Shown here: positions 52,601-61,240 of the stretch, one piece after another
Numbering within the stretch: position 1 is the first letter of the stretch
How the letters are laid out: each line of letters opens with the position of its first letter
From: an uncultured Oligoflexia bacterium
GTDB lineage: Bacteria; Bdellovibrionota; Bacteriovoracia; Bacteriovoracales; Bacteriovoracaceae
NCBI GenBank assembly: GCA_913058265.1
Contig: CAJXPQ010000001.1
Location: 248,001 to 312,000, forward strand
Direction of reading: 5' to 3'
DNA: 64,000 nt
The notes under the pieces: model-generated
Database searches by the model: none
Told to the model about the DNA's origin: nothing
Seen by the model: only the letters and a program-made list of their open reading frames with translations
Program-made: the position numbers and the translations under genes

Positions 52601-52868
52601 CCTCGTATCACTTGCAATGGCGATGGCGCTAGCTGAACTTACTAGAGGAAGTACACAAATCGATTCTCTATTTATAGATGAAGGCTTTGGCACACTTGAC
52701 TCTGAAGCAATAGAGGAAGTCTTTGAGCTACTGATTAATATTGAGAACACAGGAAGACAGATTGGTATAATTTCTCATGTTCAACATTTAACTGAAAGAA
52801 TCCCTGTTAATATTCATCTACATAAAAGCCAACTGGGTTTATCTGACATACAAATAAAGTTTAATTAA
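49641..52868 (+). CDS. sbcC: Exonuclease subunit SbcC (Rad50-like ATPase)
   Basis: 1075 residues. Walker A in AITGKTGSGKSSLLNSISLA (about 36-55), then NLSFNEFCKTTVLNQGEFAKFL (Q-loop). Long coiled coils (about 180-860, Glu/Lys/Leu/Gln-rich) meet at a zinc hook CVICGSDH (about 513-516). The C-terminal lobe has the ABC signature ISTLSGGETFLVSLAMAMAL and Walker B SLFIDEGFGTLDSEAIEEVF. Forms the ATPase of SbcCD that opens blocked ends and hairpins. It ends 2 bases before the convergent secreted-protein gene. Confidence 0.96.
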   Translation: MKIHSLTVNNIASLQGQHSIDFDKISNTSHIYAITGKTGSGKSSLLNSISLALYGEVYKRGSQATDFVTLGEDKAEISLTFSNRSTMYRADWKCKVRKKNGELLKQPQQNRLLYKIIDGEEVALEILPQEVINLSFNEFCKTTVLNQGEFAKFLTSRFNERKLILEKFYEGDDLLGIALLLKNKIKEFDSILAEFRHKIIGLQESVENIKINQAQIKDLEREYKQKEGIYKILESAHKHIEDFCLSVKSYNQNKERTEKLKTEIHENTSKLNQRKKEQNKLQEQLLLAQTVINEKKPILSEAIEKQVALSAHQTEFSTSKLEQEKIMIQIKNNKDLNQKINEEHALLDENIFNYEDNCPLIKEISLDKILEVKQQAIIAITKIESHSKNIKNLQTEVKNLEVTGKSLVKEKGEYQERILKITPNKEKITQIEQLNSQLNELDIKLQEHNLKKEKVEKEVSSNKKKLEVLQTESITIKQNLESNKKDLSDIKSQLQESKLDQSKLLCLEESIKLESCVICGSDHLPKQLLKINSSFKNIELLHADELSLLDTIQEIEKKEFELESKIKNTQNINKNLFEDIEQKKLELTKLFCSLQQDASLDQLPELIHAKKRDYELLKEALVEVKVLESKVEKNTSLITEQRIRYKKVKEELEHSQLELRKQEVTLKSNLAPLSLSMKEDHLAVKLRDIAELATNYQKALQAKQQNQTKSNHILEKISELLNRSSKMLIKQDELQKNINKLNSFISSNCKDNKPREELNALENDLSLAQTNINSSYKEINIIEISLAELKSKLNSLDDLNKNHIAHIRVIKNDLPEMLNKLSKEVKDLPELIHNVLHFDIDNDSPDNKILSYTSESSFKIFKEFSKELEAELNTFTTQKALFSQKLDAIQQVDKYNLEIGKKTKDLNKYVSLNQVIGKDEFRNYILSIIEKLLIDQTNHELQTLCNQRYKIIPFTGKSNQASEFQIIDYYHDASIRKISTLSGGETFLVSLAMAMALAELTRGSTQIDSLFIDEGFGTLDSEAIEEVFELLINIENTGRQIGIISHVQHLTERIPVNIHLHKSQLGLSDIQIKFN

Positions 52869-52870
52869 TA

Positions 52871-53611
52871 CTATTTTGAGGAGGGCCAACCTTTTTGACG
52901 TACTAGAGTATTTAGTTCATTTTTAAGTTCTCTAACTAATGCTGAAAGATAAAAGCCATTTGCTTCTTGATAAAAGAGCTTTGCCGAAACTTCTTTCTGG
53001 AGAAGTCCCTGATAGAACTTTTTATAAATATTGGCGCCACTTTTCTTTATGACTAAGTATAAAGGATCACCGTTACAACTTGGGCAATTATACCAAAATC
53101 GACTACTGAGTTCGGTTTCTGTAGACTTTTCTCGAAGATTTATGCTGCCCCATCCAAAACGATATACAGCAAGCTTAATTGCATCCTCAGTTGCGACATC
53201 AATTATAAAGTTACTATCCGGGAAACTGATATTAAGATCTGAATTATTTAGTTTATCAAATATATCAAATGTCAGTAATTCGTAATGGGAAATATTCTCA
53301 ACATCTTCAATTACGATTCGATACACAAATACTCCTCCATCCTTAAAAGACTGGTAAAGGATAACTGCCCTTCCATCAGCTTTACGCTTAACAGTACCCT
53401 TTAAAACAATTTCACCATAACTTAAAACTTCTAAGCTTCTACCATGGTCCACTACGCGAATAGGAAACTTAGTACTTACAAGATTAAAATAATTTTTAAA
53501 CTCTCCAAGTTGTAACTTGTTTAATGAGTCAATGGTGTATTGACCTGATGGCCAGTCAATGGAATAGCAATTTACAGAAAAACATAATAAGAAAAGTGAT
53601 AGCAACTTCAT
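52871..53611 (-). CDS. Secreted protein, third gene of the secretin-like unit
   Basis: 246 residues with a signal peptide (about 1-16, ending VNCYS). The mature part is mixed, without membrane segments; RFWYNCPSCNGDPLYLVIKK contains a Cys-x2-Cys pair (about 181-184) that may bind metal or form a disulfide. FPDSNFIIDVATEDAIKLAV and VKRKADGRAVILYQSF are unremarkable. It follows the middle gene with a 1-base overlap, so all three are translated together. No known family. The nearest reasonable idea is a periplasmic partner of the secretin-like protein. Confidence 0.6.
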   Translation of the reverse strand: MKLLSLFLLCFSVNCYSIDWPSGQYTIDSLNKLQLGEFKNYFNLVSTKFPIRVVDHGRSLEVLSYGEIVLKGTVKRKADGRAVILYQSFKDGGVFVYRIVIEDVENISHYELLTFDIFDKLNNSDLNISFPDSNFIIDVATEDAIKLAVYRFGWGSINLREKSTETELSSRFWYNCPSCNGDPLYLVIKKSGANIYKKFYQGLLQKEVSAKLFYQEANGFYLSALVRELKNELNTLVRQKGWPSSK

Positions 53612-54516
53612 TATTGTTCTCTATTGTCTGAGATATCACCGCTCTCTGCTGCTTTAATATATTCATCAATTAGGTTTTTGACATAATCAATATTTGTATT
53701 TGAAAGTAAGAATGTTTGAGCATTTCTAAGCTCATTCACTAGTTTAGCATTTGAATTCCCAGATTTTAAAAACTTTGTTTCAGGTAGATCATAAAGGAGT
53801 GTTCCAACAATACGATTAATCCCTTCAAGGTTCACATTTTTAAGAAAGGTTGCAAGTGATATCTGTTGATAGTCGTCAGCATAATATTCTATAAAACCTG
53901 TTTTATAAATTTTGGCCCAGTAATGACTTGTACTTTTTTCGGAAGTGTTGAAACTCATCATCGAATTAAACACTTTCAACAGAACCGATCTAGAAGTGAA
54001 GTGATAATGAACAGTAGAATAGTTATCTCTCTGCGTTTCAACCATTCTTGCGAAGTCTTTACCAGCAATTGAAAAGGTCGTTGTCGTTCTATTTTGTTTA
54101 ACGATTTTAAGGTACTTAAACATTCTGACATTATCAGGGCCTGTCAGTTCATAAGATTCACGCTCTGGATTAGAAAAGGTCTCTTCTCTAAAACTAATTT
54201 TTTTACTACACCCAATATAGTTCTTAATTTCTTTCACATAAGACTCAGAGTTTTTACTAGTCTTCGTAATTTCAAGAATTGTGTCATTCGGACTAACTGT
54301 TACTTGAGACTTACACCTTACTGAATTTGGAGATGTGTATCTTGCCGTTTGACCATAGATTGTGGAGACAAAATTTTGATTCATTTGTAATATTTTATTT
54401 TTAAGACTAAGTTGAATTTCATCACGAAACTTCTTACTCGAAAGCAGATTATCAGGAACTTCAGCGTATGCTGTAGAGGAAAGAAAAACTAATATCAAAA
54501 ATGATTTAGCCTTCAT
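53611..54516 (-). CDS. Secreted protein, second gene of the secretin-like unit
   Basis: 301 residues with a signal peptide (about 1-18, ending STAYA). The mature part contains two Cys (SVRCKSQVTV and NYIGCSKKISF), a helical N-terminal start (LLSSKKFRDEIQLSLKNKIL) and a C-terminal helical region (NELRNAQTFLLSNTNIDYVKN). Its ATG overlaps the end of the secretin-like gene by 4 bases. I see no known domain. The mean composition is like neighbours, giving no sign of recent transfer. Possibly a periplasmic component of a secretion or adhesion system. Confidence 0.6.
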   Translation of the reverse strand: MKAKSFLILVFLSSTAYAEVPDNLLSSKKFRDEIQLSLKNKILQMNQNFVSTIYGQTARYTSPNSVRCKSQVTVSPNDTILEITKTSKNSESYVKEIKNYIGCSKKISFREETFSNPERESYELTGPDNVRMFKYLKIVKQNRTTTTFSIAGKDFARMVETQRDNYSTVHYHFTSRSVLLKVFNSMMSFNTSEKSTSHYWAKIYKTGFIEYYADDYQQISLATFLKNVNLEGINRIVGTLLYDLPETKFLKSGNSNAKLVNELRNAQTFLLSNTNIDYVKNLIDEYIKAAESGDISDNREQ

Positions 54517-55988
54517 TCGTCATCAAGCCAGAAGTTGTCGTAGATATCATGATTATTTGTTTTGAAATATACTAAATTATGTTTAACCTTTTGCCTCTTC
54601 TTATTGAAAGGATACAGAGTTAGAGTGAAATCAATATTTGCATAGTTATAAAAACGGTCTTGAATACCTGAAATTTTCATCGGCACATGCATAAGTTCTT
54701 CAACTGTTGGGTAAAGAGTATTATCATCGAACCCGATTCCACCACCTTTCATATTCACATAAATTCTTTTCTTAATATTCTTCTTGCATGCGTATGATTT
54801 ATCTAAACTATAGCTAAGCATAGGAAGACCATCACTTCCCCTAACAGCATGTAGGTTGACTGCACTTAAGACTTCTTTCATTTCTGGACATTCATCTGGA
54901 AGAGATTGTTTTTCTGATAAGGTAAATCCTTTTTTTACAGTAAAGTCTGCAAGGTCAAGTTCGGCCATAAATTCATCCCAAGTAATTGTCTCTACTGATA
55001 AATAAACAAGCAATTTAGAATTCTCTGTTGTTATTGTTCTATTGAAACCAAATAGCCTGGTAGAAGAGTTTGTCATAGATCCAGAACTCTTAGCACTAAC
55101 TATTGGTACTAAAATCCCTTCTTTTAAAACAAGTCTTTCTTTATTTGCTCTAAGTTCATTAATTTTACCGTCTACAGCTTGTGTTCCATAGTAAAGTTCA
55201 AAATCAGTTAAAACAACAATGCTAGAGTCATCGGCATTAATAGAAGCTTTGGCACTAATTCTAACACCTTCTTCCAGCTCTTTAATATCAGTTCCTGCAC
55301 CGGGTGCTTGGAAATTTTTCGTAATATTAATATACTCATATTTTCCAAGGTTATAGGTTTCACCAGATAGCTGAGTAACTCTTTCGAGGTTACCTTTAGC
55401 TTTCTCGGCAGCAATCATTCCTGATACTTCTACTACGCCAGCTTTTAAATCAACACTCAGTCCATTATCACTTGCACTAATCATTCTGTTGCTAGCAAGA
55501 TCGCTAATACCAGTTCCTATTCTCAAATTGGTAATCCCTGCTCCGATATTCGAAAGACCAGTCTCACTTACTTTAAAAATATCTGCTTTAATTCGTATAA
55601 TATCGCTAGGGTGAAAATCTTGCTTTAAATCTGCTGAGCGAATCGCTTTCTTCATTTGATTAAGTATTGTCTTATTCATATGTGAGAAAATTATCGTTTG
55701 ATTATTGCTACCATAGCTAGAAAGTATTCCATCAGGTGGACTTAACGGATCACCATTAAATAATAACTGCTCAACTTTTCTCTTAAGCTCATTTACATCA
55801 GCTAGGTTTTGAATTGTATAGGTACAATACTCACCTTCAATTGTTTGTGCGCCCGCAAGGTCTAAATTACCGGCCTCATTTATAATAGTGGCACGATCGT
55901 TACAAACAATCTTCCCAACTACGTCCAGCCTATTCGCAGCATATAGTGAACTACTGATTGTAAGTAATAACAATAACTTGACCAACAT
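54513..55988 (-). CDS. Secretin-like outer-membrane protein
   Basis: 491 residues with a signal peptide (about 1-17). The first half has repeats resembling secretin N domains (GEYCTYTIQNLADVNELKRK, QTIIFSHMNKTILNQMKKAI, IRIKADIFKVSETGLSNIG). Residues 140-360 match the secretin core in outline: a Gly-rich strand (ISASDNGLSVDLKAGVVEVS), a VSAKSSGSMTNSSTRLFGFN-type gate region and TENSKLLVYLSVETI, the usual ELLVYLTP-like end. The last 140 residues are extra, with Cys pairs (DECPEM, SYACKKN). Type II/III or type IV-pilus secretins form the outer gate; no GspE, PilQ or inner-membrane partners are nearby. Call rests on pattern, not on a conserved signature. Confidence 0.6.
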   Translation of the reverse strand: MLVKLLLLLTISSSLYAANRLDVVGKIVCNDRATIINEAGNLDLAGAQTIEGEYCTYTIQNLADVNELKRKVEQLLFNGDPLSPPDGILSSYGSNNQTIIFSHMNKTILNQMKKAIRSADLKQDFHPSDIIRIKADIFKVSETGLSNIGAGITNLRIGTGISDLASNRMISASDNGLSVDLKAGVVEVSGMIAAEKAKGNLERVTQLSGETYNLGKYEYINITKNFQAPGAGTDIKELEEGVRISAKASINADDSSIVVLTDFELYYGTQAVDGKINELRANKERLVLKEGILVPIVSAKSSGSMTNSSTRLFGFNRTITTENSKLLVYLSVETITWDEFMAELDLADFTVKKGFTLSEKQSLPDECPEMKEVLSAVNLHAVRGSDGLPMLSYSLDKSYACKKNIKKRIYVNMKGGGIGFDDNTLYPTVEELMHVPMKISGIQDRFYNYANIDFTLTLYPFNKKRQKVKHNLVYFKTNNHDIYDNFWLDDE

Positions 55989-56100
55989 AATATAACTCCA
56001 TTATAACTTTCTTGCAAAATAACACACACAATCATCTCAAACCATCCCTTTGTAATTTTTACGCAAAGCAACATCAAGTATTGGTGCTACAATTTAAACC

Positions 56101-57075
56101 ATGGAAATTATTGATACTCACTGCCATGTCTATCCGGCCTTAAGCTACTTTTTAAAAGAGAATATAGCTCATATTCCATCTCCCTTATTGGGGCTTATTC
56201 CCAAAATAGAGAAACTCGAATCAGACCATCGAATGAAAAAAGAGTTGCTCTATAGTATGGCGAAACCACTTCTCAACTTTATCCATAAAGCACAATCAAA
56301 TTTTAATGATAATAGCGGTGATTACCTCTTTGCAAAGGATCAACTCTTTAGGGTTGGCTCATTAACAACAATTCTATCGTCTACAATAAATGATCTTAAA
56401 ACAGAAATGATGCTTTCAAATATCTCAAAATCCATTGTCATTGCTCACCCACCGCTGATCACAAATGATTTTATATTAGAACTCGCTAAAAGAGATAAAA
56501 GGTTTATACCTGTCGTAAATATACCAAGAAGTATTGCTGATGCTCCAAACCTACTAAGAAACTATATTGTCAGAGGTGCGAAAGCACTCAAGATACATGC
56601 TACTGCAGATGGTATCGATACTATGGACAAGCATTATCTATCGCTTTTAGAGATTGCAGCAGAGTTTAGTCTACCTGTAATTATTCATACTGGTGCTTTA
56701 GAGATTGCTCCCTTTTATCAAGAACCTGACCTTGGGCATGCTGAGCACTTTGAAAGTTGGTTTCATAATTATAATACTAATTTTGTACTCGCACATATGA
56801 ATATTCATTTTCCACAAGTGGCGGTTGATTTTTGTAAAAAATATAAGAATGTTTACACAGATACTTCATGGCAGAGTGAAGAAAATATTTTAAGTGCTAT
56901 CAATCAGATTGGTGCAGAGAAAATTATGTTTGGAACAGACTGGCCTATTATTGGAAATAATATTGAAGTTTCCATTGGACGCCTAAATTCTCTATCTGAA
57001 AAAGAACTCATATCTAAAGAGCAATTTGAGATGGTAGCTTCAACGAATGCTAAGAAATTATTTAACCTCGACTGA
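56101..57075 (+). CDS. Amidohydrolase family protein (amidohydrolase_2)
   Basis: 324 residues, TIM-barrel metal-dependent hydrolase or decarboxylase. MEIIDTHCHVYPAL carries the HxH metal motif. GAKALKIHATADGIDTMDKH, LPVIIHTGALEIAPFY, NFVLAHMNIHFPQVAVDF and MFGTDWPIIGNNIE hold the remaining His and Asp ligands. This branch includes ACMSD-like decarboxylases and phenolic-acid enzymes; specificity is unclear. The last 18 bases overlap the convergent secreted-protein gene. It stands alone. Confidence 0.82.
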   Translation: MEIIDTHCHVYPALSYFLKENIAHIPSPLLGLIPKIEKLESDHRMKKELLYSMAKPLLNFIHKAQSNFNDNSGDYLFAKDQLFRVGSLTTILSSTINDLKTEMMLSNISKSIVIAHPPLITNDFILELAKRDKRFIPVVNIPRSIADAPNLLRNYIVRGAKALKIHATADGIDTMDKHYLSLLEIAAEFSLPVIIHTGALEIAPFYQEPDLGHAEHFESWFHNYNTNFVLAHMNIHFPQVAVDFCKKYKNVYTDTSWQSEENILSAINQIGAEKIMFGTDWPIIGNNIEVSIGRLNSLSEKELISKEQFEMVASTNAKKLFNLD

Positions 57076-57882
57076 TAAAGCCTTATACTGCGCCGATTTA
57101 TCCTGCTCAATCTTAACAATATATTTTACAAGATAGAAATAATGATAATTCATTAATAGCTGAATATACTTCTGAGATACTTTTGATTTTTTCATCCGTC
57201 TTAAAAACTCTCTCAGCTCGAAATGACGAAACTCTTTTAAATCATTTGCAAATGCCATGACCATATAATCCTCAGCACCATCAAGCCGCCCCTTCAATGC
57301 TTTTGGATCAATAAAGATCTTATCTTTAGAGCTTGTTGTTAGCACTGTCATAAGGGTTTTACCAGAGCCAACAACTTCCTCTAGCCTTCCTCTTATTTGC
57401 TCAATTTGCATATTTGCACCAAACATTATCAAGACGTTATTGATAACTGCGTAACGACTCTTCACGAGCTCTGGATATTTTGCTGCCGCATTTAAAACAT
57501 TATTATGAAAGGTAAAAACATCTCTCTTAGTCACTGCTGCTTTTAAAAGTTTTGCTAAGAATGGATTTGAAAAAACATCATTTATTTCTTGAATCTCTTT
57601 ACGGCTAAAGTTCATTTTTATTTTATGTCTAAACTCAGAGTAATAATTATCAGCATCAAAGTAATACCAATATGAAATATGTTTAAAGTACCGCTTCAGA
57701 TCATAATCAAGTTCTGTAATTTGCTCGATGGAATCATGTTTTTTAATTTTTTTAATATCTTCTTTAAACTGAAAGACACCTGTCGTATAGAGCATTTCTT
57801 CTAAGTCCTTATCAAACGGGCTCAGATCTTTACCAAAGGTATAAGATGAACTTAAGACTAAAATGAGAAATAATGCTTTCAT
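57058..57882 (-). CDS. Secreted helical protein, unknown
   Basis: 274 residues with a signal peptide (about 1-17). The mature protein is rich in charged, helical segments (SPFDKDLEEMLYTTGVFQFK, FSRKEIQEINDVFSNPFLAK, FRHFELREFLRRMKKS). The KEIQEINDVFSNPFLAKLL stretch weakly recalls DUF2059-type helical repeats, which carry similar EIxExxxFFxSP segments, but I cannot confirm it. No cysteines in the mature chain. It is convergent with the amidohydrolase gene, overlapping 18 bases. Confidence 0.6.
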   Translation of the reverse strand: MKALFLILVLSSSYTFGKDLSPFDKDLEEMLYTTGVFQFKEDIKKIKKHDSIEQITELDYDLKRYFKHISYWYYFDADNYYSEFRHKIKMNFSRKEIQEINDVFSNPFLAKLLKAAVTKRDVFTFHNNVLNAAAKYPELVKSRYAVINNVLIMFGANMQIEQIRGRLEEVVGSGKTLMTVLTTSSKDKIFIDPKALKGRLDGAEDYMVMAFANDLKEFRHFELREFLRRMKKSKVSQKYIQLLMNYHYFYLVKYIVKIEQDKSAQYKALSVEVK

Positions 57883-57988
57883 ACTAGAGTAATCGGTTTA
57901 TATTTGGCGCTTCTTTAATGAGCGGACTATAAATAGGCTTAGCCGATTATTAGCTGAGTGTTTTATCATGGTAAGCTAAAAATAACCC

Positions 57989-59371
57989 TTAGAAGTCAAT
58001 ATGATTAGGAGTTCTGTGGAACGGTATAACGTCCCTGATATTACTCATCCCCGTTATATACATAACTGCTCTCTCAAAGCCCAGGCCGAAACCAGAGTGA
58101 GGCACAGTTCCGTACCTACGAAGATCGAGATACCACTTATAAAGATCAGGATCGAGTCCCTCTTCGGCTATCTTTGCTTCAATGATATCCAGTCTTTCTT
58201 CTCTTTGAGAGCCACCTATAATCTCACCGATACCTGGCACAAGTATATCCATGGCACGAACTGTCTTACCGTCTTCATTTTGACGCATATAAAATGCTTT
58301 AATTTCTTTGGGATAGTCAGTTACAATAACAGGTCCCTTAAAGTGCTCATCTGTTAAAAATTTCTCATGCTCAGTCTGAAGATCTACTCCCCACTCAACT
58401 TTGTACTCGAATTTCTTATTAGATTTTAAAAGAATATCAACTGCTTCAGTATATGTTATTCTCTTAAATGGAGTTGCTGCCACCTTTTCAAGTTTAGCGA
58501 TAATACCTTTCTCTACGAAACTATTAAATAATGCCATCTCGTCTGGACATTTTTCAAGAACATGCTTAATCATAAATTGAATGTACTCAGCACCAAGCTC
58601 AGCGACTTCTTCAAGATCAGCAAAGGCAACCTCAGGCTCAATCATCCAAAACTCAGATAAATGTCTCGTTGTATTTGAATTTTCAGATCTAAAAGTAGGA
58701 CCAAAAGTATAGACACTTCCCATAGAACAAGCAAAAGCCTCTGCTTCAAGTTGCCCAGTTACACAAAGGTATGATTCTTTTCCAAAGTAATCTTTCTCCC
58801 AAATAACCTTACCAGATTTATCTAGGGGAAGCTTATTAGGGTCAAGAGTTGAAACTCGAAACAATTCTCCTGCTCCCTCTGCATCCATTGCTGTTAAAAT
58901 GGGTGTATTTAAATAGTAGAAACCTTTGTCAGTGAAAAATTTATGTGTTGCCTGAGCTAATTCATGACGAACCCTAAAGACAGCACCAAAAACATTCGTC
59001 CTAGGTCTTAGGTGAGCAATCTCTCTAAGGAACTCCATAGAAGTTCCTTTTTTCTGTAGCGGATAATCTTGTGGTGTTGTGCCAAGTATCTCAACAGCTG
59101 AAGCCTGAACTTCTATTGGCTGCTTACCACCAGACTCAACAAGTTTTCCATGAATTGACAAGGAGGAGCCTACTAAACATTTCGTGAAGTCTTCATAACC
59201 GGCAAGTGACTCGTCAGCAATAATTTGCAGATCCTTTTGAGCAGAACCATCATTTAAAACAATAAAACAAAAAGTTTTAGACTTGCGAAGTGACTTAACC
59301 CATCCCTTTACAAGTATATCTTCACCGATAGGTTTTTTATCAAATAAATTTCGAACTGTTGTTCTGCGCAT
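57989..59371 (-). CDS. asnS: Asparaginyl-tRNA synthetase
   Basis: 460 residues, class IIb. N-terminal OB anticodon-binding domain (about 1-110; VKGWVKSLRKSKTFCFIVLNDGS), then the catalytic core. Motif 2 region FGPTFRSENSNTTRHLSEFWMIEPE and motif 3 GFGLGFERAVMYITGMSNIRDVIPF are clear, with motif 1 near VRHELAQATHKFF. The AsnRS-type end HRTPNHIDF distinguishes it from AspRS. Charges tRNA-Asn directly. It follows the adenosine-kinase-like gene by 14 bases. Full-length and intact. Confidence 0.97.
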   Translation of the reverse strand: MRRTTVRNLFDKKPIGEDILVKGWVKSLRKSKTFCFIVLNDGSAQKDLQIIADESLAGYEDFTKCLVGSSLSIHGKLVESGGKQPIEVQASAVEILGTTPQDYPLQKKGTSMEFLREIAHLRPRTNVFGAVFRVRHELAQATHKFFTDKGFYYLNTPILTAMDAEGAGELFRVSTLDPNKLPLDKSGKVIWEKDYFGKESYLCVTGQLEAEAFACSMGSVYTFGPTFRSENSNTTRHLSEFWMIEPEVAFADLEEVAELGAEYIQFMIKHVLEKCPDEMALFNSFVEKGIIAKLEKVAATPFKRITYTEAVDILLKSNKKFEYKVEWGVDLQTEHEKFLTDEHFKGPVIVTDYPKEIKAFYMRQNEDGKTVRAMDILVPGIGEIIGGSQREERLDIIEAKIAEEGLDPDLYKWYLDLRRYGTVPHSGFGLGFERAVMYITGMSNIRDVIPFHRTPNHIDF

Positions 59372-59385
59372 ATATAACTCTCCGG

Positions 59386-60384
59386 TTATTTAAAACTTTT
59401 TAAAATGTCTTTTGATTGAGTCCACTCAAGTCTAGGACCATACTGAGAAACAACTTGTGAGCTTGCAAGGCTTGCGAGAGCACCTGCACCAGCATAACTG
59501 TGACCATTCGTAATACCATAAAGAAATGCTCCGGCGAACATATCACCTGCACCATTACTATCAATCGCCTCAACACTATGTGGTTCAATATCAATAAACA
59601 TTGTCCCATCCCAAATCATTGCTCCGTTCTTACCAAGTGTAATGACAAAAGATTTAGCATATTTTTTAAGTTCTTCCCTAACATCACTCAGACTCTCTTT
59701 TCCGGTAAAGTCCATCGCCTCATGCTCATTACAAAAAATCAGATCAAGCCCATCACCAATAATAGCAGTCATATTGTCTTTAAAGAACTTAACCATATTA
59801 GGATCACTCATAGTTAAACTTGTTTTAACTCCAGCCTTTTGTGCAATCTCTCTCGCCTTAACAGCTGCGCTTTGCCCAGTAGGACTCGTTACAAGATAAC
59901 CTTCTATGTATAACCACTTCGAATTTTTTATTGCAGCTTCGTCAATCTGTGCTTCATCAAGTGAACCCGTGATCCCAAGAAAAGTATTCATAGTTCTTTC
60001 TGCATCAGGTGTAACCATAACCATACATTTCCCAGAAGTACCGGCTGGTAAGTTTTCCGTTGTATTCTTAGTATCAACACCATTTTCTTTCATATCGTTT
60101 AAATAGAAGTGACCAGTGTCATCAGAAGCTACTTTAAATTGATAGAAAGACTTTCCACCAAATTGAGAAACAGCGATGACGGTATTTGCAGCTGAACCAC
60201 CACATTGCCTTTTGAGTTCATCATTATGTTCAGATGAAAGAACTTCTAAAAGTTGTTTTTGACGATCTTCTTCAACCAATGTCATTAAGCCCTTCTCTAT
60301 ATTATGAGTAGAGAAAAAATCATCGGTTACTTTAAACTCCATATCAACAAGAGCATTTCCTATTCCACAAACATCGTATTGCAT
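59386..60384 (-). CDS. PfkB-family adenosine kinase-like sugar/nucleoside kinase
   Basis: 332 residues, PfkB/ribokinase fold. GGSAANTVIAVSQFGGKSFY is the N-terminal signature (Gly-Gly plus N). TLGKNGAMIWDG precedes the catalytic DSNGAGDMFAGAFLYGITNG, with GAGD holding the base. The N-terminal start (MQYDVCGIGNALVDMEFKV) and length match the adenosine kinase branch, which in many bacteria phosphorylates adenosine or inosine/guanosine. It precedes AsnRS in the leftward group RsmJ-like, kinase, AsnRS. Substrate is not proven. Confidence 0.88.
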   Translation of the reverse strand: MQYDVCGIGNALVDMEFKVTDDFFSTHNIEKGLMTLVEEDRQKQLLEVLSSEHNDELKRQCGGSAANTVIAVSQFGGKSFYQFKVASDDTGHFYLNDMKENGVDTKNTTENLPAGTSGKCMVMVTPDAERTMNTFLGITGSLDEAQIDEAAIKNSKWLYIEGYLVTSPTGQSAAVKAREIAQKAGVKTSLTMSDPNMVKFFKDNMTAIIGDGLDLIFCNEHEAMDFTGKESLSDVREELKKYAKSFVITLGKNGAMIWDGTMFIDIEPHSVEAIDSNGAGDMFAGAFLYGITNGHSYAGAGALASLASSQVVSQYGPRLEWTQSKDILKSFK

Positions 60385-60433
60385 ATTATTTCCTTTTATT
60401 GTTTTAGACTTTATACCAAATATTTTCTTAAAT

Positions 60434-61144
60434 TCAATGCTTTAGATATACATCATAGGCGGTTGACTTGCCTTTGAAGGTTATATCTGGCTTTGGAATA
60501 AGAGATGCCCCCTTCACAGAGCGCTTAATAATAAGACGTTTACTAGCTTTATCTCTTAACTTTAGCGCCATCTCAGAAGAATCTAGATCAACACCAATCA
60601 GATTTCTAAAGATCATCATCTCTTTTTTGGCATTTGTTTTCGTATTTTTTTCTGTATACATAGGATCATAGAAAATCACATCAAATTCATCTTCGAGCTC
60701 AGTAGCACTACAGAAGCGAAAAGAGATATTAATCTGAGTAAATTTCAGAGCGTTATAGATCAAAACAGCGGGGATAGGATGCCTTTCACATACAGTAAGT
60801 GATTCTACCCCTATTGCGTAAATGAGCAGAGAGTCCCCTAGCATACCACCTGTGGCATCGAGAACTTTGGGCTTTTCTTTCCCAGCTTTCAAACCTAACG
60901 CTTTAGCGAGTAACTCTTTATAGGGTGAGCTTTTATAAAATTGAATTTTATGACGCTCAAGTTCAGAGTCAATATTAATACAGATAGGTCGATAGCTATC
61001 TTGAAGTAACTTTAAAGCACCGCCTTCCTCAATATTAAATAAAATATCTTCACTTGAGATTTCCGTCAAAATATTGGCTTCTTCGGGGTAAAGTGAAGAG
61101 AATTCTGAATAAGTTAATGGCTTATCTTTCATCAAAAATTGCAT
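60434..61144 (-). CDS. rsmJ: RsmJ-like 16S rRNA guanine-N2 methyltransferase
   Basis: 236 residues, SAM-dependent methyltransferase. VLDATGGMLGDSLLIYAIGV is the SAM-binding motif I and VCERHPIPAVLIYNAL is motif II. FDVIFYDPMYTEKNTKTNAK holds the DPM(Y/F) catalytic motif, followed by KKEMMIFRNLIGVDLDS, typical of RsmJ (guanosine 1516 of 16S rRNA). Length is close to E. coli (250). It heads the leftward group with the kinase and AsnRS genes. Confidence 0.85.
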   Translation of the reverse strand: MQFLMKDKPLTYSEFSSLYPEEANILTEISSEDILFNIEEGGALKLLQDSYRPICINIDSELERHKIQFYKSSPYKELLAKALGLKAGKEKPKVLDATGGMLGDSLLIYAIGVESLTVCERHPIPAVLIYNALKFTQINISFRFCSATELEDEFDVIFYDPMYTEKNTKTNAKKEMMIFRNLIGVDLDSSEMALKLRDKASKRLIIKRSVKGASLIPKPDITFKGKSTAYDVYLKH

Positions 61145-61240
61145 AATGCATTAATATAATATTTGTCTGGGATTGCCTATTATTTAGCACTACTTTCTAT
61201 GCAATTTATGTTAGAAAATAGAAATATCTAAGGGGCACAA

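Noticed and set aside
58001-58357. 118-residue ORF on the plus strand
   Set aside because: It lies wholly antisense to the well-supported asparaginyl-tRNA synthetase gene and has no protein-like features of its own.
61145-61240. Glycine riboswitch before gcvP
   Set aside because: The gap is only 96 bases, too short for the usual tandem aptamer, and shows no conserved-looking hairpins.
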